From Defluviitaleaceae bacterium (GTDB lineage Bacteria > Bacillota > Clostridia > Lachnospirales > WQUN01), in NCBI GenBank assembly GCA_009780315.1, contig WRAH01000001.1, forward strand, positions 1-64,000: 64,000 nt of DNA. The letters are read 5' to 3'. Each line of letters starts with the position of its first letter. Positions within the stretch are counted from its first letter, which is position 1. Below, piece by piece: positions 25,296 to 33,364 of the stretch. Below the pieces are notes generated by a model that worked only from the letters and a program-made list of their open reading frames with translations, was not told the origin of the DNA and did not search any database. Made by a program: the position numbers and the translations under genes.

Positions 25296-27020
25296 ATGGA
25301 TTTCAAAGCTGTATATGAAAAGTGGCTTACAGACCCAAATATAGATGAGGGCACAAAGCAGGAGTTAGCACACATTAAAAGTGACACAAAGGAAATTGAA
25401 GACCGCTTTTTTAAAGAGTTAGAATTTGGCACAGGTGGAATGCGTGGTGTGCTGGGTGCAGGCACAAACCGTTTAAATATTTATACTGTTCGCCGTGCAA
25501 CCCAAGGGCTTGCCAACTACATTTTAGCCAGCGATGCATACAAGCCTGGAATGGGTGTGGCAATTGCCCATGACTGCCGTCGCATGTCACCAGAGTTTTC
25601 TACAGAAGCAGCACTTGTTTTAAATGCCAATGGCATAAAAACCTATACATTTGAAAGTCTCCGCCCAACCCCTTTACTATCCTTTGCAGTGCGTGAACTA
25701 GGCTGTGTTTCGGGTATTGTTGTCACTGCCAGTCATAATCCGCCAGAGTACAATGGTTACAAAGTCTATTGGTCAGACGGCGGGCAATGCCCATATCCCC
25801 GAGACGAAGCCATTATTGCAGAAGTCAACAAAATTACGGACTTTTCCATGGTAAAAACAATGAAAAAAGCCAAAGCCATGGCAAAAGGTTTATTTAACAT
25901 TGCTTCATCAACAGTAGATGATACATTTATTACCCATGTAAAAAATCAATGTTTAAACCCTGAAATTATCCCTGAGTCAGATATTAAAATCGTATTTACC
26001 CCTCTACATGGTGCGGGAAATGAAAGTGTCCAACGCACATTAAAAGAAGTGGGCTTCAAAAATGTTTATGTGGTCAAAGCACAAGAATCCCCTGACGGAA
26101 ATTTCCCTACGGTTTCATATCCAAACCCCGAAGACCGCGCCGCATTTACTTTAGCTCTTGAACTGGCAAAAGAAAAAGATGGGGATATTGTCATTGCCAC
26201 CGACCCAGACTGTGACCGTGTTGGTGTGGCTGTAAAAGACGGCGATGATTATGCATTGCTTACAGGCAATATGACAGGTGTTTTATTGACCGAGTACATG
26301 GTTACACAAATGAAAGCAAAAAATAAACTTCCTGACAATGGTGTCATTATCTCTACCATTGTCAGCACCAATATGACACGTGCCATTGCAGAAGCCAATC
26401 ATCTCGCCTATATGGAAGTCCTTACAGGGTTTAAATACATTGGCGAAAAAATTAAAGCCTTTGAAGAAACAGGCAGTCATACTTACATTCTAGGCTTTGA
26501 GGAGAGCTATGGTTATTTAACAGGAACTTACGCTCGGGACAAAGACGCAGTAGCGGCAAGTTTGCTCATTTGCGAAGCGGCGGCTTTCTATCGCAAGCAA
26601 GGGCTTTCACTGAAAGATGTTTTAAACAATATGTATGAAAAATACGGCATGTATAAGGAAACCATTGAAGCCATTACCTTAAAAGGCGTGGACGGCTTAC
26701 AGCAAATTGCAAAAATCATGGAAGCCCTGCGCGAAGTGCCGCCAACGGCTATTGGTGGTTCAAAGGTTATAGAAGCCCGTGACTATAAACACCGTACCAT
26801 TAAAAACCTAGTCACAGGTGCTGTAGACCCAGCAACCCTTCCCGTATCTGATGTGCTATACTTCGCCACAGAAGATGGGTCATGGGCATGTGTACGCCCT
26901 TCTGGTACAGAGCCAAAAATCAAACTATACTTTGGCGCAAAGCTTCCCACTGGTGCAACCTCAGCTGACGCAGATAATAAACTTGCTGAAATGATAAAAG
27001 ACATGAAAGGCTTTATTTAA
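25296..27020 (+). CDS. pgcA: Alpha-phosphoglucomutase/phosphomannomutase
   Basis: 574 aa phosphohexomutase interconverting glucose-1-phosphate and glucose-6-phosphate. Motifs in order: GTGGMRGVLGAGTNRLN, the phosphoserine loop VTASHNPPEYNGYKVYW, metal-binding ATDPDCDRVGVAV, sugar-binding GFEESYGYLTGTY and the phosphate-binding RPSGTEPKIKLYF. Length is normal for the PgcA type. The ribosome site is AGGAGGTAGGGG before the ATG. Its stop overlaps the vapB start (TAATG), so the toxin-antitoxin pair is cotranscribed with it. Confidence 0.95.
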   Translation: MDFKAVYEKWLTDPNIDEGTKQELAHIKSDTKEIEDRFFKELEFGTGGMRGVLGAGTNRLNIYTVRRATQGLANYILASDAYKPGMGVAIAHDCRRMSPEFSTEAALVLNANGIKTYTFESLRPTPLLSFAVRELGCVSGIVVTASHNPPEYNGYKVYWSDGGQCPYPRDEAIIAEVNKITDFSMVKTMKKAKAMAKGLFNIASSTVDDTFITHVKNQCLNPEIIPESDIKIVFTPLHGAGNESVQRTLKEVGFKNVYVVKAQESPDGNFPTVSYPNPEDRAAFTLALELAKEKDGDIVIATDPDCDRVGVAVKDGDDYALLTGNMTGVLLTEYMVTQMKAKNKLPDNGVIISTIVSTNMTRAIAEANHLAYMEVLTGFKYIGEKIKAFEETGSHTYILGFEESYGYLTGTYARDKDAVAASLLICEAAAFYRKQGLSLKDVLNNMYEKYGMYKETIEAITLKGVDGLQQIAKIMEALREVPPTAIGGSKVIEARDYKHRTIKNLVTGAVDPATLPVSDVLYFATEDGSWACVRPSGTEPKIKLYFGAKLPTGATSADADNKLAEMIKDMKGFI

Positions 27021-27220
27021 TGCGCACAAATATAGTCATAGATGATGATTTAATGGAAAAAGCCCTAGAGGTTTCAGGTTGCAAGACAAAAAAAGATGTA
27101 GTAGAACTAGCCCTCCGCGAACTTATCATTGCCAATTCCCGCATGGATTTATCAGACTTAAAGGGGAAAATCACCTTTGCAGAGGGTTATGACTACAAGA
27201 CATTGCGGGAGGGCCGCTAA
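27020..27220 (+). CDS. vapB: VapB-type antitoxin
   Basis: 66 aa. MRTNIVIDDDLMEKALEVSG followed by KTKKDVVELALRELI is the ribbon-helix-helix of the DUF2191/VapB family; the C-terminal DLSDLKGKITFAEGYDY would wrap round the toxin and block its active site. It overlaps pgcA by one base upstream and vapC by one base downstream. Confidence 0.9.
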   Translation: MRTNIVIDDDLMEKALEVSGCKTKKDVVELALRELIIANSRMDLSDLKGKITFAEGYDYKTLREGR

Positions 27221-27627
27221 TGATTTTAGTCGATACTTCCGTAATATTTCAGTTCTTAAAGGGTGAAAACAATAAAAAAACCGCGCTATTAGAAAGGATA
27301 ATAGCGCGGGATATTCCTTATGGTATTGCAACCTACACTTTCCAAGAACTTTTGCAGGGCACACGTAGCGAAAACGAATTTATTACTTTAAAAATGTACT
27401 TAGCAACCCAAACTGTTTACTATCTTCCCCAAAGTACCCAAACTTACGAAGCCGCCGCCAGCATGTATTTAAACCTTCGCCGCGAAGGCATAGAACCCAA
27501 AAGCACCATAGACATTTTAATCGCATTAACTGCCATAAAAAATGATTTAATGCTGTTACACAACGACAAAGATTTTGATGCACTTGTTGAAAAAATTGAC
27601 GCACTAAGGTCTGTTGAAAATCTTTAA
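27220..27627 (+). CDS. vapC: VapC-type PIN-domain toxin
   Basis: 135 aa PIN ribonuclease. The acidic residues expected at the active site are visible: MILVDTSVIFQF (D4), TFQELLQG (Glu), STIDILIALTA (Asp) and LLHNDKDFD (Asp). Targets in the family are tRNAs or rRNA. It shares TAATG with vapB. No separate promoter is evident, so control may depend on the pgcA transcript. Confidence 0.92.
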   Translation: MILVDTSVIFQFLKGENNKKTALLERIIARDIPYGIATYTFQELLQGTRSENEFITLKMYLATQTVYYLPQSTQTYEAAASMYLNLRREGIEPKSTIDILIALTAIKNDLMLLHNDKDFDALVEKIDALRSVENL

Positions 27628-27638
27628 ATGACAAGTAT

Positions 27639-27952
27639 AAAAAAAGCGTGCAAGGATGGTATCCATCACCCACACACTTGATTATGTAAACTCAAGCCAA
27701 GCTTCCTGTGTCGCACACGCCAGATGTTTAATCCGATTTCTATATCGTAAGGCGCAGACCCACTTGAAAAAGGTACACCTCATGATGTATAATCGGTAAG
27801 CCGTGGTGGCAGGTTAACCTGTTTATGTCGGGTGATGGGCTTAGTCATCATCCTTGATATAAAGTCGATTGGCAGTTTGCAGACATACCTTTCGACCACT
27901 GCGGCGTTTTTATTACTGTATTCCCGCCGACAGCTACACTATATCATAGTTT
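27639..27952 (-). ncRNA. Structured RNA element, copy 1
   Basis: About 314 nt, about 93 % like the copy at 38334-38648 but inverted. The RNA sense is minus. The 5' end has AACTATGATATAGTGTA; the 3' end is a G-U-rich terminator helix followed by seven T running to 27639. Internal helices match copy 2, and most stem substitutions keep pairing only in this sense. Downstream it meets the convergent vapC end, so it is not a leader of any gene. I cannot assign a family. Confidence is for a structured non-coding element, not for expression. Confidence 0.7.
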
Positions 27953-28033
27953 TGTAATTATGGAAAGATTTTTTTACATATTTCTCACAGCTTCTTTATT
28001 CGTCTTAACCTATTGGATAAACCACAAGAAAAA

Positions 28034-28071
28034 AATAAGCCGCCCACGGGAATGGTTCGGCTTATTTTTTT
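28034..28071. terminator. Bidirectional terminator
   Basis: AATAAGCCG and CGGCTTATT pair around a 15-nt loop, flanked by A and T runs on both sides. It insulates the ncRNA copy 1 region from the SASP gene. Between 27976 and 28033 I see no gene. Confidence 0.7.
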
Positions 28072-28124
28072 AGTCTATAGTTTTTTCAAAATTAGCAAGT
28101 TTTCATTTTCCAAAAATCTACCAA

Positions 28125-28153
28125 GCATAAAAAACATGCAAATACTCATACTA
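28125..28153 (+). promoter_or_regulatory. Sigma-G-like promoter of the SASP gene
   Basis: GCATA (28125-28129) and CATACTA (28147-28153) with a 17-nt spacer fit the forespore sigma-G pattern (GnATR, CATnnTA), 55 nt before the SASP start. Confidence 0.7.
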
Positions 28154-28208
28154 GGTTTGTAATGGCACAACTGCCATAAACACAACCGTATAAAAGGAGA
28201 AATTCACA

Positions 28209-28433
28209 ATGAATAACACAACTTCTAACAAAACATCTGTACCCGAAGCGCGCGCGGCACTTAACCAGTTTAAATATGAAGTAGCTAACGAAATTGGTGT
28301 GCCTTTAAAACAAGGCTACAACGGTGACTTAACCTCTGCCCAAGCTGGATATGTTGGCGGATATATGGTTAAAAAAATGATTGAAGCCCAAGAGCGTCAA
28401 ATGGCTGGTCAAGGCGGCAACGGCGGGTACTAA
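28209..28433 (+). CDS. Alpha/beta-type small acid-soluble spore protein
   Basis: 74 aa DNA-binding spore protein. The conserved core is present: ALNQFKYEVANEIGVPL (including the Glu-Ile GPR protease site region) and GYNGDLTSAQAGYVGGYMVK, followed by KMIEAQERQMAGQ and a Gly-rich end. It saturates spore DNA and protects it against UV. AAGGAGAA lies 8 nt upstream of the ATG. Confidence 0.97.
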   Translation: MNNTTSNKTSVPEARAALNQFKYEVANEIGVPLKQGYNGDLTSAQAGYVGGYMVKKMIEAQERQMAGQGGNGGY

Positions 28434-28468
28434 GCTTTCGTGTATCTTAAAATAAGATAATTCGTCCT

Positions 28469-28513
28469 AAAAAAGGCCTGTTTTGTGACTAATTCCAAAG
28501 CGGGCTTTTTTTT
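28469..28513 (+). terminator. Terminator after the SASP gene
   Basis: AAAAAAGGCCTG and CGGGCTTTTTTTT pair imperfectly round a 20-nt loop. Confidence 0.65.
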
Positions 28514-28540
28514 GACAATATCCCTTTTATGAAATAAAAT
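28512..28540 (+). promoter_or_regulatory. Promoter of the hybrid kinase
   Basis: TTGACA (28512-28517) and TAAAAT (28535-28540) with a 17-nt spacer; it starts within the T tract of the SASP terminator. Confidence 0.6.
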
Positions 28541-28593
28541 ATATAAGACAAATTCGTAATACTATTGAGATTTTTAATCAGTAGGTGATGATA

Positions 28594-30510
28594 TTGAATA
28601 CGCTTGAAAATAATCTAACACATTCTTGTGAAACATGCCCATTTAGGCTTGCATATGAAAATGAAATGACACCCCAAGAAGCCACTGCCCTTATTAAAGA
28701 ATCACAAAGTAACAGCGAGGCAAAAAGTAGATTTTTGGCGCGGATGAGCCATGAACTTCGCACGCCTATTACAGCGGTTTTGGGTATTTCAGAAATTCAA
28801 ATGCAAAATCCAATCGCTACCGCCCAAGTCAAAGATGCCTTTAGCAAAATTCATAGTTCGTCCAAAATGCTTCTTGGGCTTGTTAACGATATCTTGGATA
28901 TTACAAAAATTGAAGCAGGCAAAATGGTTTTATTGCAAGAGGAATACGAAGTTGCTGCGCTCATAAGCAATGCGTCTCTCTTGCACCTTACATACCTTGG
29001 TGACAAGGATGTGGAGTTTGTACTAGACATTGACCCAAATATCCCTGCATACATGGTAGGCGATACCATGCGTATAGAGCAGATTGCTAATAATGTACTG
29101 TCAAATGCTTTTAAATATACAGAAAGCGGTACGGTTAAATTATCATTCAATTGCACTGTCTGGATGCCTCTTGAACTTTTGGACGAGGACAATGTCAATC
29201 CTGACGTATACACCTATGCCACATTTACACTGTCTGTAAGCGATACAGGCGTTGGGATGTCTAAAGAACAATTGGAAACTATTTTTAAAGATTACACCCG
29301 CTTTTATGAAGACCAAGACCCAAGCATTAGCGGCACAGGGTTGGGCATGTCTATCGTGTATAACCTCATAGATATGATGGGCGCGTCTGTAAGTATGGAC
29401 AGCGAAGTAGGAAAAGGCACAACAGTGTCCATTGACATTCCGCAAAAAGTCATTCGTCCTAGTATTCTGGGTGAGGAAACTGTGGCACAATTGCAACAGT
29501 TTAAAGCAAAGTTAAATACTGAATCAAATACTTTTCAACCAGAAAGTATGCCCTATGGCAAAGTTTTAGTGGTTGATGATGTTGATGCGAATTTATATGT
29601 AGCCCGCGGAATGCTGGAACTCTACGACCTTACTGTTGAAACTTGTAACAGTGGACGCGAAACTTTAGAAAAAATAGCCCAAGGCAATGTTTACGATTTA
29701 ATTTTTATGGACCATATGATGCCAGTCATGAACGGTACAAAAACTATGCAAGCCTTGCGTGAAAAGGGATATCACCATCCTATTGTGGTGTTTACGGCAA
29801 ACGCAATGGTTGGACGTGCAGAAGGGTTTATCAAAAAAGGTTTTGACGGCTACATTTCCAAGCCCATTCAGGCAAAACATTTACATGAAACGCTGTACGA
29901 GCATATCCGAAGCAAGCAAAAGCCAGAAACGATTAACGCAGCAGCAGAAGCCGCTTTGACACGCCCAAAAGAAGAAAAATCAAGAGCCAACGCCATAGAC
30001 GATTATCAAAACAGTTCAGACTTATTAGATACTTTGCGTACAGATTTTGCAATGAAACAAAAAAATATAGTATCAGAAATAAAAAATGCCCTGGACGATG
30101 ATGATATTGAAACTGCCCACCGCTTGGCACATACCCTAAAAGGGCTTGCAAATTTAATTCACGAGTCAGAACTTGCACAAGCCGCGTACTATGTTGAGTG
30201 TCTATTAGAGGAAGAAAAAATACCGCCAGAGGATGTTTTGCTGGCTTTGGAAGTCAAAACTGCACAAGTCATTGAGCAAATTCAAGTACATTTACCAGAA
30301 AAACCTGCTGACAATGTAAAAGAAAATGCAATAGCTTTACTTGAAAAACTATTACCCATGTTGGAACTTCGTAAATCTGAATGCAGAGATTTACTTGGGG
30401 AACTCCGTCCAATTCCTGAGGCTGCAATTTTAGTAAAGCAAGTTGAAAGGTTTAAATTTAAAGACGCGATAGCAAGCCTTATTATTTTAAAAGATATTTT
30501 AATGCAGTAA
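28594..30510 (+). CDS. Soluble hybrid histidine kinase with REC and HPt
   Basis: About 638 aa. There is no TM or sensory domain beyond the first 45 residues, which contain a SCETCPF stretch. The HisKA H-box FLARMSHELRTPITAVLG is near 47, followed by the HATPase boxes (NNVLSNAFKYTESG, DTGVGM, SGTGLGMSIV), a receiver with DLIFMDHMMP (Asp near 371) and a C-terminal HPt with AHRLAHTLKGL (His near 512). All relay steps are in one chain, so the final receiver must be elsewhere. The start is uncertain: TTG 28594 has AGGTGATG upstream, GTG 28585 and ATG 28588 are in frame. Confidence 0.9.
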   Translation: MNTLENNLTHSCETCPFRLAYENEMTPQEATALIKESQSNSEAKSRFLARMSHELRTPITAVLGISEIQMQNPIATAQVKDAFSKIHSSSKMLLGLVNDILDITKIEAGKMVLLQEEYEVAALISNASLLHLTYLGDKDVEFVLDIDPNIPAYMVGDTMRIEQIANNVLSNAFKYTESGTVKLSFNCTVWMPLELLDEDNVNPDVYTYATFTLSVSDTGVGMSKEQLETIFKDYTRFYEDQDPSISGTGLGMSIVYNLIDMMGASVSMDSEVGKGTTVSIDIPQKVIRPSILGEETVAQLQQFKAKLNTESNTFQPESMPYGKVLVVDDVDANLYVARGMLELYDLTVETCNSGRETLEKIAQGNVYDLIFMDHMMPVMNGTKTMQALREKGYHHPIVVFTANAMVGRAEGFIKKGFDGYISKPIQAKHLHETLYEHIRSKQKPETINAAAEAALTRPKEEKSRANAIDDYQNSSDLLDTLRTDFAMKQKNIVSEIKNALDDDDIETAHRLAHTLKGLANLIHESELAQAAYYVECLLEEEKIPPEDVLLALEVKTAQVIEQIQVHLPEKPADNVKENAIALLEKLLPMLELRKSECRDLLGELRPIPEAAILVKQVERFKFKDAIASLIILKDILMQ

Positions 30511-30571
30511 ATCACCCGTTAGCGTGTCCTATCATATAATACCTGATAGATAATTATTCTGGAGGTATTTC

Positions 30572-31150
30572 ATGGAAATTAAAGGGGTAAAGTTTACCCA
30601 TGACACCAAGGTCGTTAGCCGCAAACAGTTTGACGACCACATGATACTGTACAATGGATATGTGTCAAAAACCAATGAAACCACCAAAGTACTCAAGACT
30701 AACCCTGAATATTCTAGTGCAAATGCGACAGGAGGGCATTATCGCGGCTGGAAAAAAACTGAGACATATGCAATAAACGGGGTCATATTACATGAATTAT
30801 ATTTCCAAAATCTAGTGTCTACAAATGTGCCAATGGGCAAAAAAACACAACATTTAATTGAAAAGTACTTTGGCAGTGTGGACAATTGGAAAAAAGATTT
30901 TATCGCCTGTGCAACTTCTGCACGGGGATGGTGTACGCTAGTGTATGAGCAACGCACCGCTACATGCCGCAATATTTTGCTAGACTCTCACGAAGACGGC
31001 AACATTGTTACAGCTTTTCCAATCATTGTTTTAGATATGTATGAACACGCATATTTCCTAGACTATGGTACAGACAAAGCAACCTACATCAATACTTTCA
31101 TAAAAAACATCCCATGGGATGTTATAGAAAAACGTGCAAAGGCAGTGTAA
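30572..31150 (+). CDS. Divergent Fe/Mn superoxide dismutase
   Basis: 192 aa. The expected metal ligands can be seen: His in DDHMILYNGYV, His in ILHELYFQNL, and Asp and His in VLDMYEHAYFLDYG; the C-terminal YINTFIKNIPWDVIEKR matches the family. The N-terminal half differs strongly from the classical HHxxYVxxLN pattern, so substrate or metal use could differ. GGAGG precedes the ATG. An ATAATTAT core (30550-30557) just upstream resembles half of a PerR/Fur box, but weakly. Confidence 0.85.
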   Translation: MEIKGVKFTHDTKVVSRKQFDDHMILYNGYVSKTNETTKVLKTNPEYSSANATGGHYRGWKKTETYAINGVILHELYFQNLVSTNVPMGKKTQHLIEKYFGSVDNWKKDFIACATSARGWCTLVYEQRTATCRNILLDSHEDGNIVTAFPIIVLDMYEHAYFLDYGTDKATYINTFIKNIPWDVIEKRAKAV

Positions 31151-31152
31151 AT

Positions 31153-31389
31153 GTGATAAAAATAGACATAAGCAGAATCCACACAACACCACTGGGTATC
31201 CAGCGCATTAAAAAAAACCTTAACTTAGCTGTTGATGATGTTGTGGCTTGGTGTAAAGAAGAAATTGCAAAAGCTTCCAGTGAATCTATTGTGCAAAAGG
31301 GTAAAAATTATTACGTCCATGGTAGCTGGTATGTGCTAACAATCAATATGAGCAGTCATGGAATCATTACGGCGCACAAGAAAAAGTGA
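31153..31389 (+). CDS. DUF3781 family protein
   Basis: 78 aa from GTG 31153. The family pattern is clear: IDISRIHTTPLGIQRIKKNL, DVVAWCKEEI and YVHGSWYVLTIN near the end. The function is unknown. The start lies 3 nt after the dismutase stop, so translation is presumably coupled and the two may work together. An out-of-frame ATG overlaps the start. Confidence 0.85.
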   Translation: MIKIDISRIHTTPLGIQRIKKNLNLAVDDVVAWCKEEIAKASSESIVQKGKNYYVHGSWYVLTINMSSHGIITAHKKK

Positions 31390-31393
31390 CCTT

Positions 31394-31435
31394 AAAAAGA
31401 TGTCTCGTTAAAAAAAAAACGAGACATCTTTTTTT
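31394..31435 (+). terminator. Strong terminator after DUF3781
   Basis: AAAAAGATGTCTCGTT pairs perfectly with AACGAGACATCTTTTT round an A-rich loop. Confidence 0.95.
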
Positions 31436-31498
31436 GTGTAAACAAAGTCTACAGGGTCTTTTCACAGGGGATAATATCCAATAAAAGGAGTGGATTTT

Positions 31499-31672
31499 AT
31501 GATGGCTGGATACATGAAAAAAATCATTGTGGTGATACTACTGATACTGTTGACAGTGACCGCAGTAGCTATTTTTATTTATGAACCACAGGCAGAAGAA
31601 CAAGGGTTTCAAGGGATATTTATAGATAATCAAGTTGAAAATCGTTTCAGTCTTCATGAGAAAACGGCTTAA
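31499..31672 (+). CDS. 57-aa single-span membrane peptide
   Basis: MMAGYMKKIIVVILLILLTV begins with Lys-Lys and a strongly hydrophobic helix, and the short tail ends in ENRFSLHEKTA. AAAGGAG lies 10 nt before the ATG. Sequence after the stop contains a CGGCTTAAAGCCG palindrome. It precedes spoVAA in the same orientation. I recognise no family. Confidence 0.6.
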   Translation: MMAGYMKKIIVVILLILLTVTAVAIFIYEPQAEEQGFQGIFIDNQVENRFSLHEKTA

Positions 31673-31738
31673 AGCCGCCGATTTTCCCCTTTGCCTTCAA
31701 CTGTTTTCAACTAGGATGACTATATATAAGGAGTTCTA

Positions 31739-32374
31739 ATGATGGATATTTACATCAAACCGAAAAAGAAGGCAACCTTAGCAGGCAGGCGTGAGATTTT
31801 AATATCTGATGTGGCAGATGTTGTTGCAACAGATAAAGTGGCAGCATCAGTGAAGAATTTAAGACTGCAAAAGATTGAAACAGATGGTGAGCAGAAGAAA
31901 ACCTATGTGATAAGTATAACGGATATTATTCGCGTAGTCACCAATCACCACCCTAATTGTACTGTAGTCAATGTAGGCGAAATGGACACGTTAGTACAAC
32001 ATGCCGTCGGTAAAAGCCATGATAGGCGATGGTTAAAGTGGCTAAAAGTCGCATTTGTCGCATTGGTTTTAATGATTGGTTCTGCCACAGCCATTATGAG
32101 CTTTCACACGGATGGTCAAATTCCTAAAATTTTTGAGCGATACTATCAAATGTTCTATGGGCATGAAATGAGCAATCCACGTATCATCAATATTCCATAT
32201 TCTATTGGGCTGGCTGTGGGTATTTTAGTTTTTTATAACCATTTCCTTGGTAGAAAATTAACCGATGACCCAACACCCATTGATGTAGAAGTTGAGCTGT
32301 ACGACAACGACATTACAGAAGCTTTGGTAGATATGATTAGCCGAAAAAATGAGGCAAACCATGACAATGATTAA
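31739..32374 (+). CDS. spoVAA: Stage V sporulation protein AA
   Basis: About 211 aa. An N-terminal soluble domain (DIYIKPKKKATLAG, then ILISDVADVVA) is followed by two TM segments (about 100-125 and 145-165) and an acidic tail. It belongs to the SpoVA channel that moves dipicolinic acid into the forespore and out at germination. AAGGAG precedes the start; ATGATG gives two possible starts. It overlaps spoVAB. Confidence 0.9.
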   Translation: MMDIYIKPKKKATLAGRREILISDVADVVATDKVAASVKNLRLQKIETDGEQKKTYVISITDIIRVVTNHHPNCTVVNVGEMDTLVQHAVGKSHDRRWLKWLKVAFVALVLMIGSATAIMSFHTDGQIPKIFERYYQMFYGHEMSNPRIINIPYSIGLAVGILVFYNHFLGRKLTDDPTPIDVEVELYDNDITEALVDMISRKNEANHDND

Positions 32375-32801
32375 AAATGCAGCGGCAATTATTATTGGGT
32401 TTTCATCAGGCGTTATTGTAGCGGGGGCTGTTTTTGCATTTATTACTGCGGTTGGCGTTGTGTCAAGGTTGGCACAAAAAACCAAAACACAAAAATATGC
32501 AAGAATTTATGAAATGGCCATTGGCGCAGGAGGGTTATTCAGCGCAATTGCCATGACAACACAAGTATATTTGCCAATAGGGACACCCATGGTCATTATG
32601 CTTAGTTTGTTTGTGGGCGTTTTCATGGGCTGTTTAGCCATGTCTTTAGCAGAAGTGTTAAATGTAATTCCTATTTTTACCCGTCGTGTACGCCTTCAAA
32701 AAGGATTGTTCTTTCTAGTATTAGCTATTGCCATAGGCAAGCTGGCGGGTGCTTTAATGTACTTTTTAATACCTGGATTTTTTGATACAGGGTCTTCGTG
32801 A
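32361..32801 (+). CDS. spoVAB: Stage V sporulation protein AB
   Basis: 146 aa with four TM segments and the family stretch SSGVIVAGAVFAFITAVGVV; the central FMGCLAMSLAEVLNVIPIF and RRVRLQKG motifs are typical. I chose ATG 32361, with GAGG 6 nt upstream; an ATG at 32349 is in frame. It overlaps spoVAA by 14 nt. Confidence 0.9.
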   Translation: MTMIKNAAAIIIGFSSGVIVAGAVFAFITAVGVVSRLAQKTKTQKYARIYEMAIGAGGLFSAIAMTTQVYLPIGTPMVIMLSLFVGVFMGCLAMSLAEVLNVIPIFTRRVRLQKGLFFLVLAIAIGKLAGALMYFLIPGFFDTGSS

Positions 32802-32818
32802 AATTAAAATTCAACCCA

Positions 32819-32900
32819 TCGCGCAACGCGGGATACCGCGGGAGTGTAGCAGGATTCATTCCTGCAAAGCGAGGGGGCTTGGGCGTGTAACCCCCATTGG
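32819..32900 (+). other. GC-rich hairpin cluster between spoVAB and spoVAC
   Basis: Three to four adjacent hairpins in 80 nt: CGCG-CAA-CGCG (32820-32830), GCAGGA-TTCAT-TCCTGC (32849-32865) and GGGGG...CCCCC (32873-32877 with 32891-32895). No T run follows. The rest of the operon is tightly packed, so this is either a regulatory or processing RNA structure or a small repeat insertion. Confidence 0.55.
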
Positions 32901-32914
32901 AATGGAGTGATACT

Positions 32915-33364
32915 ATGAATCAAACAGAATCAAATAAACAGGTTTATGATGCAATGGTGAAAGAGGCTTCGCCTAGCAGTGCAATTTTTATGAACAGTTT
33001 ACGGGCATTTTTTGTAGGAGGAACTATTTGCGCCATTGGTGAGATTATTCACAGCATTTTAACGAATGTTGGACTTTCTCGGGATGACGCAGGGCTTGTG
33101 ACAGGTGCAGTGCTTATTGTGACGGCGATTTTGCTTACGGCACTAGGGCTTTATGGAAAACTTGGACGTTTTGCTGGTGCAGGCTCTATTGTGCCTATCA
33201 CAGGTTTTGCAAACGCCATTGCCGCCCCTGCAATTGAGCATAAAAAAGAAGGCCTAGTGATTGGGCTTAGTGCAAAGATGTTTGTCATTGCAGGCCCAGT
33301 GATTGTATATGGCACACTCGCCTCTGTTATTGTTGGATTGATATATTATTTTGTGAGGTCATGA
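32915..33364 (+). CDS. spoVAC: Stage V sporulation protein AC
   Basis: 149 aa from ATG 32915 (TGGAGTGA upstream). Hydrophobic with FVGGTICAIGEIIHSIL near the start and GRFAGAGSIVPITGFANAI, the signature of the SpoVAC/AE membrane family. In Bacillus, SpoVAC forms a mechanosensitive channel that lets dipicolinate through. Its stop overlaps the spoVAD start. Confidence 0.95.
   Translation: MNQTESNKQVYDAMVKEASPSSAIFMNSLRAFFVGGTICAIGEIIHSILTNVGLSRDDAGLVTGAVLIVTAILLTALGLYGKLGRFAGAGSIVPITGFANAIAAPAIEHKKEGLVIGLSAKMFVIAGPVIVYGTLASVIVGLIYYFVRS

Noticed and set aside
27639-27952. Known large RNAs (tmRNA, RNase P, 6S, T-box, HEARO/omega RNA)
   Set aside because: No GAGGAAAGTCC, tRNA-like ends, T-box AGGGTGGNACC or adjacent IscB-like gene; two inverted copies without partner gene also argue against.
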